NCBI GenBank assembly: GCA_025458755.1
Contig: JALORT010000070.1
Span: 1-8,249 of the forward strand
Length of the DNA stretch: 8,249 bases
Source of the DNA: Methylotetracoccus sp.
GTDB taxonomy: Bacteria > Pseudomonadota > Gammaproteobacteria > Methylococcales > Methylococcaceae
Direction of reading: 5' to 3'
This document shows positions 1 through 6,799 of the stretch, piece after piece; positions within the stretch are counted from its first letter, which is position 1, and each line of letters opens with the position of its first letter. The position numbers and the translations under genes are program-made. Under the pieces are notes generated by a model, which had not been told where the DNA came from, made no database searches, and saw only the letters and a list, made by a program, of their open reading frames with translations.

Positions 1-665
1 CCCGTGCCGTAGACGGGTAGCGGCTTCCCCCGGACGGCGTTATGAATCATCAAGGGGATCAGTTTCTCGGGGAACTGATAGGGCCCGTAGTTGTTCGAGC
101 AGTTCGTGGTCAGCACCGGCAGACCGTACGTATGGAAATACGCGCGGACCAGATGATCGGAACTCGCTTTCGACGCCGAGTAAGGAGAATTGGGGCGATA
201 CGGACTGCCCTCGGTGAACTTCCCGGTCTCGCCGAGCGAACCGTAGACCTCGTCGGTGGACACATGCAGGAAGCGGAATTTGTCCCTAGCCTCGGCTGGC
301 AGAGCCCGCCAGTACCAGCGTGCCGCTTCCAGCAACTGGAATGTGCCGACAATATTGGTCTGAATGAACTCTTCGGGCGAATCGATCGACCGGTCCACAT
401 GGCTTTCCGCGGCGAAGTTCACAATCGCCCCCGGCTGGTAACGGTCCAGCAGGTAGGCGACCAGATCGCGGTCGCCGATAGACCCGAGCACGAACACATG
501 GTCCGGGTTGTCGTCCAGACAATCCAACGTTTCGATGTTGCCGGCATAGGTCAGAGCGTCAAGCGTGACGACCTCGACGCCTCCCTTCGCCATTTGCCTC
601 AATACGAAATTGCTGCCGATGAATCCAGCGCCTCCCGTGACCAGTATCGTCTGTTTGCCGCTCAT
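1..665 (-). CDS. rfbB: dTDP-glucose 4,6-dehydratase, partial (C-terminus beyond left edge)
   Basis: Cytoplasmic NAD-dependent enzyme converting dTDP-glucose to dTDP-4-keto-6-deoxyglucose, the second step towards dTDP-rhamnose and related sugars for surface glycans. About 221 N-terminal codons are visible; the family is usually near 350, so roughly the last third is missing. Seen in sequence: the Rossmann motif TGGAGFIG at residues 10-17, [10 protein letters not shown] at 84-93, the catalytic STDEVYG at 136-142 (Thr137, Asp138, Glu139), the YSASK pair (Tyr162, Lys166) and [17 protein letters not shown] around 188-204, all typical of RmlB. The start is the ATG at 665, only 4 bases after the stop of the ABC-2 permease gene, with an AAGG-type ribosome site 8 bases upstream. 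This spacing suggests co-transcription and probably translational coupling with the transporter genes. Family assignment is firm; which deoxysugar is made cannot be seen, because the usual rfbD/A/C partners would lie outside the window. Confidence 0.95.
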   Translation of the reverse strand, partial: MSGKQTILVTGGAGFIGSNFVLRQMAKGGVEVVTLDALTYAGNIETLDCLDDNPDHVFVLGSIGDRDLVAYLLDRYQPGAIVNFAAESHVDRSIDSPEEFIQTNIVGTFQLLEAARWYWRALPAEARDKFRFLHVSTDEVYGSLGETGKFTEGSPYRPNSPYSASKASSDHLVRAYFHTYGLPVLTTNCSNNYGPYQFPEKLIPLMIHNAVRGKPLPVYGT

Positions 666-669
666 GTCC

Positions 670-1467
670 TCAGCCTTTTCTATGCAACATGCCTTTCGAA
701 GGATTGTACCCAAGGATCGCCAGCACGAGACACAAGGCCAGCGCAACACCGGTGAAGGCGCTGGCGTACCCATTAAACTGCCCGTAGAGAGCGAACCGGA
801 TCATCTCGACCGCCTGTGAGAACGGGTTATACGCAGCCAGCGCTGTCAAGAACTCGCTGGATTCCTGGAGCTTCCATAGCGGATACAGCGCCGTAGAAAG
901 GAAGAACGTCGGAAAAATGACGAAATTCATAACACCGGCAAAGTTCTCCAGTTGCCGAATCCACGACGACAGCAACAGCCCTAGCGCGCCCAGCATCAAG
1001 CCCGAGAGCAGCAAAGCCGGAAGCACCGTCAGGTACCCGAACAGCGGCGCCTCGACACCGTAAAACCACGCGACGACCAGGAAAGCGTAGACCTGCAGAA
1101 CCGAGACGAAGACACCAGCCACCAGTTTCGACGTCAGTAGGAACCAGCGCGGCAGCGGACTGACCAGGAGTGTCTTCATACTCCCCATCTCGCGGTCGTA
1201 AACCATCGACAGCGAACTCTGCATGCCGTTGAACAACTGGATCATGCCCAGCAAGCCCGGAGTGATGTATTCCTCGTACAGGATGTAGGTTTCGTAGGGC
1301 GGGCTGATCGCCACACCCAGCGTGGACCGGAAACCAGCCGCGAAAATAAACAGCCACACCAGCGGGCGCACCAGAGCGGAGGCAAAGCGCTCCCGCTGAT
1401 GCACGAAACGGTAGAGTTCCCGCAGCACGATGCCGTTCAATGCGCGTAGCGCGTGCATCATCGCCAT
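670..1467 (-). CDS. ABC-2 type permease of the PQQ-linked (PedC-like) ABC system
   Basis: Inner-membrane permease, 265 residues, of the ABC-2 superfamily, whose characterised members are mostly exporters. It resembles the permease described beside PQQ-dependent alcohol dehydrogenases (PedC-like, TIGR03861 type). Visible features are a charged cytoplasmic N-terminus, hydrophobic segments near residues 32-46, 68-85, 113-135, 147-168, 174-193 and 236-253, the conserved [20 protein letters not shown] stretch (88-107) and the ABC-2 C-terminal signature [17 protein letters not shown] (213-229). The ATG at 1467 shares one base with the upstream ATPase stop (TGATG), so translation is probably coupled. 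Methionines at residues 3 and 4 are alternative starts. It should pair with the ATPase encoded just upstream. The transported substrate is unknown, and the pairing with a periplasmic binding protein is odd for an exporter-type permease. Confidence 0.9.
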   Translation of the reverse strand: MAMMHALRALNGIVLRELYRFVHQRERFASALVRPLVWLFIFAAGFRSTLGVAISPPYETYILYEEYITPGLLGMIQLFNGMQSSLSMVYDREMGSMKTLLVSPLPRWFLLTSKLVAGVFVSVLQVYAFLVVAWFYGVEAPLFGYLTVLPALLLSGLMLGALGLLLSSWIRQLENFAGVMNFVIFPTFFLSTALYPLWKLQESSEFLTALAAYNPFSQAVEMIRFALYGQFNGYASAFTGVALALCLVLAILGYNPSKGMLHRKG

Positions 1468-2207
1468 CAGGGATCTCGCGTCAAACGCCGGAATGCGTCG
1501 GCCACGTCCGGCGCGTCGATCTCGTCCAACACCTCACGCAGAGTCCCGTGGGCGCCCACGATCCCGCGGTGAAGAACGACCAGGCCATCTTCCGGTTCGA
1601 TCTCATCGATCAAGTGCGTGGCCCAGAGCACCGCCACACGCTGTTCAACACAAAGGCCGTGAATGTACGCAACGATCGCCTCTCGGCTGGGTACGTCAAG
1701 CCCCACGGTCGGCTCGTCCAGCAACAGGCAACCTGGACGGTGCAGCAGCGCCCGGGCGATTTCCACCCGTCGCCTATGCCCGCCGTTGAGCTGGCGAACC
1801 CGTTCCTGCCGCCGCTCGAACATCGACTGTCGTTCCAACTCTTCCTGTATTCGGCTCCGGGCTTCCCGCCTGCCGAGGCCGTGCAGTGACGCATGATAGC
1901 GCAGGTTCTGCTCTACGCTCAGATCGAGATCAAGCGTCGGTTGCTGAAAGACGACACCGAGGCGCGACAGGGCCTCGCAAGACTCCCTGCGGAGGTCGAA
2001 GCCGTCAATCCGTATTTGCCCATCGCGACTCTCATAGAGTCTTGTGATCAGCGAAAACAAGGTGCTTTTGCCCGCCCCGTTGGGTCCCAACAGGAAGGTG
2101 CAGCGGCCCTTCGGTACATCGAATGACACCCGATCGAGCGCGCGCCTGGTGCCGTACGCAAACGACACGTTCGCGACACTCAACGCGACTTCCGGATAAG
2201 AATTCAC
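1467..2207 (-). CDS. ABC transporter ATP-binding protein of the PQQ-linked ABC system
   Basis: Cytoplasmic ATPase, 246 residues from the chosen start, that should power the adjacent ABC-2 permease. Motifs in order: Walker A GPNGAGKST (41-49), Q-loop VFQQ (86-89), signature LNGGHRRRVEIARALL (140-155), Walker B LLLDEP (161-166), D-loop region VGLD (168-171) and switch histidine in WATH (195-198). The signature departs from LSGGQ (Asn and His in place of Ser and Gln); a GGH form is, as I recall, typical of the PQQ-associated ATPase family (TIGR03864 type), which supports that assignment. I chose the GTG at 2207 because it overlaps the stop of the beta-propeller gene as GTGA; a TTG at 2228 in the same frame would add seven unconserved residues. 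It ends in a one-base overlap with the permease. All catalytic elements are present, so it should be active. Confidence 0.92.
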   Translation of the reverse strand: MNSYPEVALSVANVSFAYGTRRALDRVSFDVPKGRCTFLLGPNGAGKSTLFSLITRLYESRDGQIRIDGFDLRRESCEALSRLGVVFQQPTLDLDLSVEQNLRYHASLHGLGRREARSRIQEELERQSMFERRQERVRQLNGGHRRRVEIARALLHRPGCLLLDEPTVGLDVPSREAIVAYIHGLCVEQRVAVLWATHLIDEIEPEDGLVVLHRGIVGAHGTLREVLDEIDAPDVADAFRRLTRDP

Positions 2208-3229
2208 GGCTTTACCGCGACGCCCCAAGGGTATTGGCCGACCGCCAGCGACTTGACGACCTTCTGTTCGGCGAGATCAATGATCGAAATATCATTGCTT
2301 AGCCCATTGGTCGTGTACAGTCGCCGATGGTCCGGGCTGAATTCGAGATGCCACACCCGCTGGCCGACCAAAAAGTAATTCACCACATCGAGCTTTTGTG
2401 CGTCGATCACCGCGACACGGTTGGCGGGCCCCAGAGCGACGTAGCCACGACGCCGTTCGGGATCGACACGGATACCGACCGGCTGAATCTTTTCAGCCGT
2501 AACGCCCGGAATTTTGAAACTCACCCGCTTGACGATCTGCCGCGTGTCTACGTCGAGAATCAGCAGGGTGCCCGCAATTTCTGATGTTACCCAAAGCTGT
2601 TTACTGTCGGCGGTGAAGCAAGCGGCCCGAGGACGTGGATCAACCAGCGTGTTATCGATCACCTCGAGCCGGCGGCGATCGATCCAGTGCGCCATGTTGG
2701 TAGTTTCACTGGTACTGACGACCCAACGTCCATCCGGGCTAACCGCGATGCCCTCCGGCTCCACACCCACCGGAATGCGCTTCACTTGCTTTCCTTTCGC
2801 TAGGTCGATGACCGTGACGGCGTTGTCGTCTTCATTGGATACGTAGAGGAACGTGCCCTCAGGATCAATCGCGAACGTCTCCGGATCGTCGCCCGAAGGT
2901 AGGTCACGGACGACTTTCGAGGTCGCCGTATCGATGACGCGTATCGCATCGTCATCACTGACTGCGACATACAGCTCCCGGCCGTCCCTGCTCAACGCGA
3001 TACCGCGCGGCCTCTTGCCCACGCTCATGGTCTTCAACAGTTTTGCCGCCACACCGTCGACGATGGCGACGGCGTTGTCCTTTTCCAGGGTCACGTAGAC
3101 CGTATCGGCCCCGGCGCTGCCGCAAGCCGCGAACACCAGACTTGCCGCCAGCACTACCCCGTGTGTTCCGCGCCGCGTCTCCCTGTTGTTGCTATCGTTT
3201 CGCATCGCACACCGACTCGCTTTGATCAT
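2204..3229 (-). CDS. PQQ-associated YVTN-family beta-propeller protein, periplasmic
   Basis: Predicted secreted beta-propeller of 341 residues, matching the propeller proteins found in PQQ-dependent alcohol catabolism loci (TIGR03866 type). No enzymatic role is established; a binding or scaffolding role in the periplasm is inferred. Seven repeats of the form Y/W-V-x-x-x-(D/N)-x-(A/I)-x-x-I/L-D are visible (for example YVTLEKDNAVAIVD, YVAVSDDDAIRVID, YVSNEDDNAVTVID, YVALGPANRVAVID), several followed by SPDGR-like turns, which fits one seven-bladed propeller. A signal peptide follows Arg-rich RETRR, with core VVLAASLVFAACGSAGA before DTVYV. The FAAC could be a weak lipobox, so a lipoprotein is possible. 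The start is uncertain: ATG at 3229 overlaps the binding-protein gene by 38 bases, while ATG at 3205 (MRNDSNN) overlaps it by 14 and leaves a normal signal-peptide length. The end overlaps the ATPase start by GTGA. Confidence 0.9.
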   Translation of the reverse strand: MIKASRCAMRNDSNNRETRRGTHGVVLAASLVFAACGSAGADTVYVTLEKDNAVAIVDGVAAKLLKTMSVGKRPRGIALSRDGRELYVAVSDDDAIRVIDTATSKVVRDLPSGDDPETFAIDPEGTFLYVSNEDDNAVTVIDLAKGKQVKRIPVGVEPEGIAVSPDGRWVVSTSETTNMAHWIDRRRLEVIDNTLVDPRPRAACFTADSKQLWVTSEIAGTLLILDVDTRQIVKRVSFKIPGVTAEKIQPVGIRVDPERRRGYVALGPANRVAVIDAQKLDVVNYFLVGQRVWHLEFSPDHRRLYTTNGLSNDISIIDLAEQKVVKSLAVGQYPWGVAVKP

Positions 3230-4418
3230 ACCCCAGTGTATCTAACTCGTTTCGCGGGTGGATGAACCCCTCGATCGGGGCCACCGCGACCAGTGCGCGT
3301 TCATGCGCCAGCAATACCGGCTGACGCAGTTGGCCGTCCCAGGACCTAAACGACAACGGTACGCCTTTGAAACCCGCGAGCGCAAACTGATCACTGCGTA
3401 GGAAATTCGCGATCGCGTCGAACTCCACCGTCTTGGCGCGGGTCGCCGCTTCGCCGATCGCACGGATCGCCAGCCAGGCGCCATAGTCGGTTTCATCCAT
3501 CCAGCGGCCCGCCTGTTCACGGAACCGCTTCTGTAACTGCAACGCCCCCCACGCTTCATGGGTGCGGTGCCAAGCCGACGGGACCAGCCCCTGAGTGCCG
3601 ACCACCGGCCGAGCGAACCATGAACGATACGGCAGCAGGTCTCCAAATTCCGCTGCTTCATCGGCGACGATCAGCACATCGTGATCGGCGCCTTGCGTAA
3701 ATACAGGAATCACCGCTTCCGGGGTGCGCCGATCCGCGAAATCGTATTCCCACACCTTGATCGCGACGATCTTGCCGCCGAATCGCTTCGCCGCACGCTC
3801 GACCGCGTCCGCATACAGCCGATCGGACGGCTGTCGGCCGACGATCAGGAACCACTTCGTCCACCTCTTCTGCACCAGGTACTGAGCGAGAGCGTCGGCG
3901 CGCATCGACCGGCTGGGCAGCAGATGCAAAACGCGCGTCGAACAGGCCGCTTCCCGCAGACGGTCATCGGTCGAGCCGACATCATAAATCACGCTGTGTT
4001 CGGCTCCGGGCAACAGCGACAGTCGTTCGATCGATGCCGCCGGCAGATCGACCAGGATATGCCGGTAGCCCTCCGCGAGAAGACGCAGGAAAACCGACGC
4101 CGGGTCGTCGCCCTCATCCACCGAAATTTCATTCAACGCGAAGATCTGTCCCGTGAAACGCCCGGTCGTGTTGTTGTCCTCGATGCCGAGGCGCGCACCC
4201 TGCAAACCCGAATCGGCTGCCGGTGGGTCGAAATACGGGAAAAACGTTCTTGTCGTCGGCCGGTGCAGGTAGGCGATTCTGAGGTTGACCGCGGCGGATT
4301 CGGCATCAGCAGCAAGCGCCGCTGTGCCCTTTCGGCTCTGTTTCGCCGGAACATCAGTCACGGCCAGCAGCGAAGCCACAGTGATCATCCACACCAGGGA
4401 TCGCATGGTGCACATCAT
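3192..4418 (-). CDS. ABC transporter substrate-binding protein of the PQQ-dependent alcohol dehydrogenase-type system
   Basis: Periplasmic type 1 binding protein (Leu/Ile/Val-receptor-like fold), 408 residues, resembling the TIGR03863-type protein found with PQQ alcohol dehydrogenases. A Sec signal peptide is visible: MRSLVWMITVASLLAVTDVPA with likely cleavage after VPA near residue 25. The mature part has the alternating strand-helix pattern of the two-lobe fold, with recognisable blocks IAYLHRP, GARLGIEDNNTTG, HLLPSRSMRADALAQYL, WTKWFLIVGRQPSDR, DVLIVADEAAEFGDLLPYR and DYGAWLAIRAIGEA. ATG at 4418 is taken as start; ATG at 4406 gives a more classic signal peptide and is equally plausible. 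It is the first gene of the minus-strand set and faces tolC across a gap of about 230 bases. The ligand is unknown. A binding protein normally marks importers, whereas the permease here is of the exporter-like ABC-2 type. Confidence 0.88.
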   Translation of the reverse strand: MMCTMRSLVWMITVASLLAVTDVPAKQSRKGTAALAADAESAAVNLRIAYLHRPTTRTFFPYFDPPAADSGLQGARLGIEDNNTTGRFTGQIFALNEISVDEGDDPASVFLRLLAEGYRHILVDLPAASIERLSLLPGAEHSVIYDVGSTDDRLREAACSTRVLHLLPSRSMRADALAQYLVQKRWTKWFLIVGRQPSDRLYADAVERAAKRFGGKIVAIKVWEYDFADRRTPEAVIPVFTQGADHDVLIVADEAAEFGDLLPYRSWFARPVVGTQGLVPSAWHRTHEAWGALQLQKRFREQAGRWMDETDYGAWLAIRAIGEAATRAKTVEFDAIANFLRSDQFALAGFKGVPLSFRSWDGQLRQPVLLAHERALVAVAPIEGFIHPRNELDTLGYDQSESVCDAKR

Positions 4419-4529
4419 TCGCTTGGCAATTTTGAACGGGGCAGGCCGGAGGCGATAGCGCTTATGGTCGTCAGGATCCGTGGGCTGATGACATGCCGCA
4501 TGGTGTTATCATTCGCTTGGTACGCAATT
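4402..4529. repeat. Imperfect direct repeat flanking the start of the binding-protein gene
   Basis: Two copies in the same orientation lie at 4402-4431 and 4497-4529, offset by 95 bases. Both contain CGCATGGTG, then after two or three bases ATCATTCGCTTGG (13 identical bases), then CAATT; the second copy has TACG inserted before CAATT. On the minus strand each copy carries AAGCGAATGAT followed by ACCATGCG, that is, the translation start region of the binding-protein gene. A local duplication of the gene start, or a pair of regulator sites, would explain it. Confidence 0.7.
4415..4501 (-). CDS. Possible 28-residue leader peptide upstream of the binding-protein gene
   Basis: A short open frame beginning MRHVISPRILTT and ending SKLPSE, whose TGA overlaps the ATG of the binding-protein gene at 4418 (ATGA). 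Its own ATG lies in the upstream copy of an imperfect direct repeat, and the downstream copy contains ATG 4406 of the binding-protein gene, so both frames open with Met-Arg. It could be a coupling leader, or simply a by-product of the repeat. No recognised domain; the first 20 residues are only mildly hydrophobic. There is no independent evidence of expression. Confidence 0.25.
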   Translation of the reverse strand: MRHVISPRILTTISAIASGLPRSKLPSE

Positions 4530-4651
4530 CTATGCGATCCGATCCGCGCCGACCAGGTTCACGGTGAATGGCGCGGGGGAAATCCTGCCAAGCGTGCGCA
4601 GGGATGACGCCGAAGCTACAATAGTGGCTACGCTATTCTCGTCCCCAGTTC
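4419..4651. promoter_or_regulatory. Divergent intergenic region between the binding-protein gene and tolC
   Basis: This gap of about 230 bases must carry the promoters for both divergent sets. On the plus strand TACAAT at 4617-4622 is a good -10 match about 30 bases before the tolC GTG, but no good -35 lies 16-18 bases upstream (TGCGCA at 4595-4600 is weak). On the minus strand TAGAAT, within the CATAGAATT reading near 4526-4534, is a candidate -10 for the binding-protein gene, again with a poor -35. The region also holds the upstream copy of the direct repeat. Individual promoter calls are weak; the role of the region follows from gene layout. Confidence 0.45.
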
Positions 4652-6115
4652 GTGATACCTTTGCTCAGGACGGTTTTCGCCTTAACGCTTCTGCTGCAGG
4701 CCCCATCAGTCTCCGCTTTGGACCTGCTGCAGGCCTACGAGCGCGCGCTGCAAAGCGACCCGGTCTATCGCGCCGCCGAGGCCAACCGCAACGCGATCCT
4801 GGAAACCAAACCGCAGAGTATTGCTCAGTTGCTGCCGACGCTCGCATTCACCGGCAGCTTGAATGCCACCCAGATTCAGGTCAGCTCGACGCCGATCGTG
4901 CTGCAGCGAGACCAACGCGTGGGCTACTGGGACAACGTGATGAACGTCCGCTTGACTCAGCCGATCTATCGGCATGATCTGTGGGTGCAACTCAGTCAGG
5001 CGGACAATCAGGTCGCTACCGCCGAGGCGCAGTTCGCCGGCGAATCCCAGAATGTAGCGCTGCGCGTGGCCCGTTCTTATTTCGACATCCTGCTCGCCGA
5101 AGCCAATTTGAGTTTTGCTAAAGCTGAAAAGCTGGCCACAGAGCGCCAATATGAACAAGCCAAAGCGCGTTTCGAAGTAGGCTTGATCGCCATCACCGAC
5201 GTCAAAGTGGCGGAAGCGGCCTACGACGCCGTGGTTGCCCGGGTGATCGCCGCCGAGAACGACTGGGAGAATGCCGAGGAGGGTCTGAAACAGATCATCG
5301 GCGAGTTTGATGAAGACTTATCCCGACTGCCCGCGAAGATCCCGTTCGACCGGCCGAACCCGGACAATATCGATAAATGGCATGAACTCGGGCAACAAAA
5401 CAACCTGCTGATTCTGGCCGCGACTTATCAAGCGGAACTGGCCAAGAAGGGCATCGACCTCCAATTTGCCGGCCACATGCCCAGTCTGGACATGATCGGC
5501 AACCTCGATTTCATCGATACCAGCCGACCGAACGGTATTTCCTACAAGAGCCAATACATCGGCGCACAGCTGAAAATCCCGATCTTCGAGGGCGGCGGGG
5601 TCAATTCCCGAGTCGATCAGGCGCGCTTTCAATTCGAAGCGGCGACGGAGCAGGTGGACGTGCAACGACGATCGGTCAAGCTGCAGGTCAAGAATTCATT
5701 CCGCAAAATCATCGCCGCGATCGGCCAAGTTCATGCCCTCGACACCGCCATCGGTTCGTCGAAGGTCGCTCTGGAAGCCGAGCAGGCCGGGTTTGAAGTG
5801 GGCACGCGCACCATGGTCGATGTGCTCGTGGTTCTGCGGAACCTCTACGCCAACAAGCGCGATTACGCGAAAGCCGTGTACGACTACATCGTCGAGAGCT
5901 TTACGTTGAAACACGGTGCCAGCTTGATTGCACGAGACGACATCGAACTGGTGAACGCTTGGCTGACCACGGCGCCGGTCGAGATCGACCCGTTGCTGGA
6001 TTCGCAGCTGGACTCTGATCCATCTGCCAACCGAGGCACGGTCCCGCGGATCGAGGTGACGCCACCGGCGCCCATCGTTCGGAGTTCGCGATCGCACGGA
6101 AAGCCCCTGCGCTGA
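4652..6115 (+). CDS. tolC: TolC-family outer membrane efflux protein
   Basis: Outer membrane channel-tunnel protein, 487 residues, that carries substrates of tripartite pumps or type I secretion systems out of the cell. The start is GTG at 4652, the first start codon after an in-frame stop at 4622-4624; TTG at 4661 is an alternative, and no clear ribosome site is seen. A signal peptide (LLRTVFALTLLLQAPSVSA) precedes LDLLQAYERAL, the usual TolC mature start. Two OEP repeats span about residues 24-215 and 245-430, with LTQPIYRHDLW (101-111), LKIPIFEGGGVNSRVDQA (307-324) and VGTRTMVDVL (383-392), closely like the E. coli TolC VGTRTxVDVL motif. Length is normal for the family. It runs divergent to the ABC genes and is followed by small genes on the same strand. 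The last 20 or so residues are low-complexity, and another frame continues as a proline-rich tail to 6192 (see findings). Confidence 0.95.
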   Translation: MIPLLRTVFALTLLLQAPSVSALDLLQAYERALQSDPVYRAAEANRNAILETKPQSIAQLLPTLAFTGSLNATQIQVSSTPIVLQRDQRVGYWDNVMNVRLTQPIYRHDLWVQLSQADNQVATAEAQFAGESQNVALRVARSYFDILLAEANLSFAKAEKLATERQYEQAKARFEVGLIAITDVKVAEAAYDAVVARVIAAENDWENAEEGLKQIIGEFDEDLSRLPAKIPFDRPNPDNIDKWHELGQQNNLLILAATYQAELAKKGIDLQFAGHMPSLDMIGNLDFIDTSRPNGISYKSQYIGAQLKIPIFEGGGVNSRVDQARFQFEAATEQVDVQRRSVKLQVKNSFRKIIAAIGQVHALDTAIGSSKVALEAEQAGFEVGTRTMVDVLVVLRNLYANKRDYAKAVYDYIVESFTLKHGASLIARDDIELVNAWLTTAPVEIDPLLDSQLDSDPSANRGTVPRIEVTPPAPIVRSSRSHGKPLR

Positions 6116-6166
6116 CGGCTCGGTCGGAAGAACCGTCGCCGCCGAGACAGGAAATCCCGGACAGCA

Positions 6167-6183
6167 CGGCACTGCTGGTGCCG
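6167..6183 (+). other. Small GC-rich hairpin after tolC
   Basis: CGGCAC, loop TGCTG, GTGCCG forms a perfect 6-base stem between tolC and the next gene; the second arm is itself part of the palindrome GTGCCGGCAC (6178-6187). There is no T-run after it, so it is not a convincing intrinsic terminator. If the alternative reading frame at the tolC end is real, the hairpin lies in coding sequence. Confidence 0.25.
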
Positions 6184-6212
6184 GCACCCTGACCGCCTTA
6201 GCGAACGCCACC

Positions 6213-6590
6213 ATGTCGATAATCCTGAAACTCAATTTTCACCTGTCCGTGTGGCTTTCCATCGCGGGCGGTATCCTCGCGTTCAATTATCCTGACATCA
6301 TCGTTCAGGATCCGGAGGGACTGTTCGGCCCACTGCGCAACAATCTTCTTTTCGCCGCGCTGATTCTGTCGCTGAACCAGTTGCTCCTGTGGTTCGCTCG
6401 CTACAGCCGCGGAAATTCCGCTGAAGCCTTGCTGGTGGGGCTGCTGTTTCTTCTGGTCGGGGGAGGACTGGAGTACTATGGGCGCGTGAACGGGATCCCG
6501 GTCAATCACTGGTGTTCGATGTTCACTTTTTACGTCGGCGCATCCCATGTCGCCTATTTTAGCGTCCGCTCGTCTGAAACCAACGCATGA
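6213..6590 (+). CDS. Small four-helix inner-membrane protein, unknown function
   Basis: Unrecognised protein of 125 residues. Four hydrophobic segments are visible near residues 10-28, 43-60, 70-88 and 100-118, separated by short polar loops; RYSRG (63-67) between the second and third is positively charged and so probably cytoplasmic. The membrane pattern and normal codon choice make it a real gene. ATG at 6213 is the first in-frame start; its ribosome site is weak. It lies about 100 bases after the tolC stop on the same strand and its TGA overlaps a small downstream frame as ATGA, suggesting an operon. No motif allows a function to be named; an envelope role is only inferred from its neighbours. 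Confidence 0.75.
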   Translation: MSIILKLNFHLSVWLSIAGGILAFNYPDIIVQDPEGLFGPLRNNLLFAALILSLNQLLLWFARYSRGNSAEALLVGLLFLLVGGGLEYYGRVNGIPVNHWCSMFTFYVGASHVAYFSVRSSETNA

Positions 6591-6790
6591 AAGCCGCGCT
6601 TCCGCACCCGGCGGAAGCCTTGACTGCCGGGCGCGACCACCACCGACCCGGCCCAGCCGCTAGCCGCGGTGGGGCGGAGGGCTTGGGAAGTTCCGTAAGC
6701 GCCTCAAGCGGACTGGACGAACGGTATTCGGACATCGCATGCAACGCGCGGCGGGCTTTCGCCCGCCAGGTGGAACACGAGCTGGCGTGA
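6587..6790 (+). CDS. Hypothetical 67-residue protein
   Basis: Small frame starting at the ATG that overlaps the previous stop (ATGA) and ending 9 bases before the EcsC gene. The first half is rich in Pro, Gly, Ala and His; the second half (SGLDERYSDIACNARRAF and on to QVEHELA) looks like an amphipathic helix. No signal peptide, membrane segment or known domain. Tight spacing on both sides favours a real gene, but the short length and the low-complexity N-terminus leave doubt. Confidence 0.45.
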   Translation: MKAALPHPAEALTAGRDHHRPGPAASRGGAEGLGSSVSASSGLDERYSDIACNARRAFARQVEHELA

Positions 6791-6793
6791 GGA
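6789..6793 (+). promoter_or_regulatory. Ribosome binding site of the EcsC-family gene
   Basis: GAGGA lies 6 bases before the ATG at 6800 and overlaps the stop of the preceding small frame. It is the clearest Shine-Dalgarno match on the plus strand of the window and fixes the EcsC start. Confidence 0.7.
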
Positions 6794-6799
6794 CAGGCC

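Noticed and set aside
42..755. Long plus-strand open frame of 237 codons at the left edge
   Set aside because: It lies opposite the clear rfbB reading frame, is Arg- and Gln-rich, and shows no known motif; it is an antisense shadow of a GC-rich gene.
2208..2228. TTG at 2228 as start of the ABC ATPase
   Set aside because: The GTG at 2207 gives a GTGA overlap with the preceding stop and a family-like N-terminus; the seven extra residues have no support.
3681..4607. Plus-strand open frame of 308 codons opposite the binding-protein gene
   Set aside because: It is very rich in Arg and Gln with no recognisable domain, while the opposite strand has a signal peptide and family blocks. It also runs into the divergent gap only by lacking stops.
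4691..4735. 12-base direct repeat CTGCTGCAGGCC at 4691-4702 and 4724-4735
   Set aside because: Both copies are in frame in tolC and encode LLQA in the signal peptide and the mature start; likely chance within Leu/Gln/Ala-rich coding sequence.
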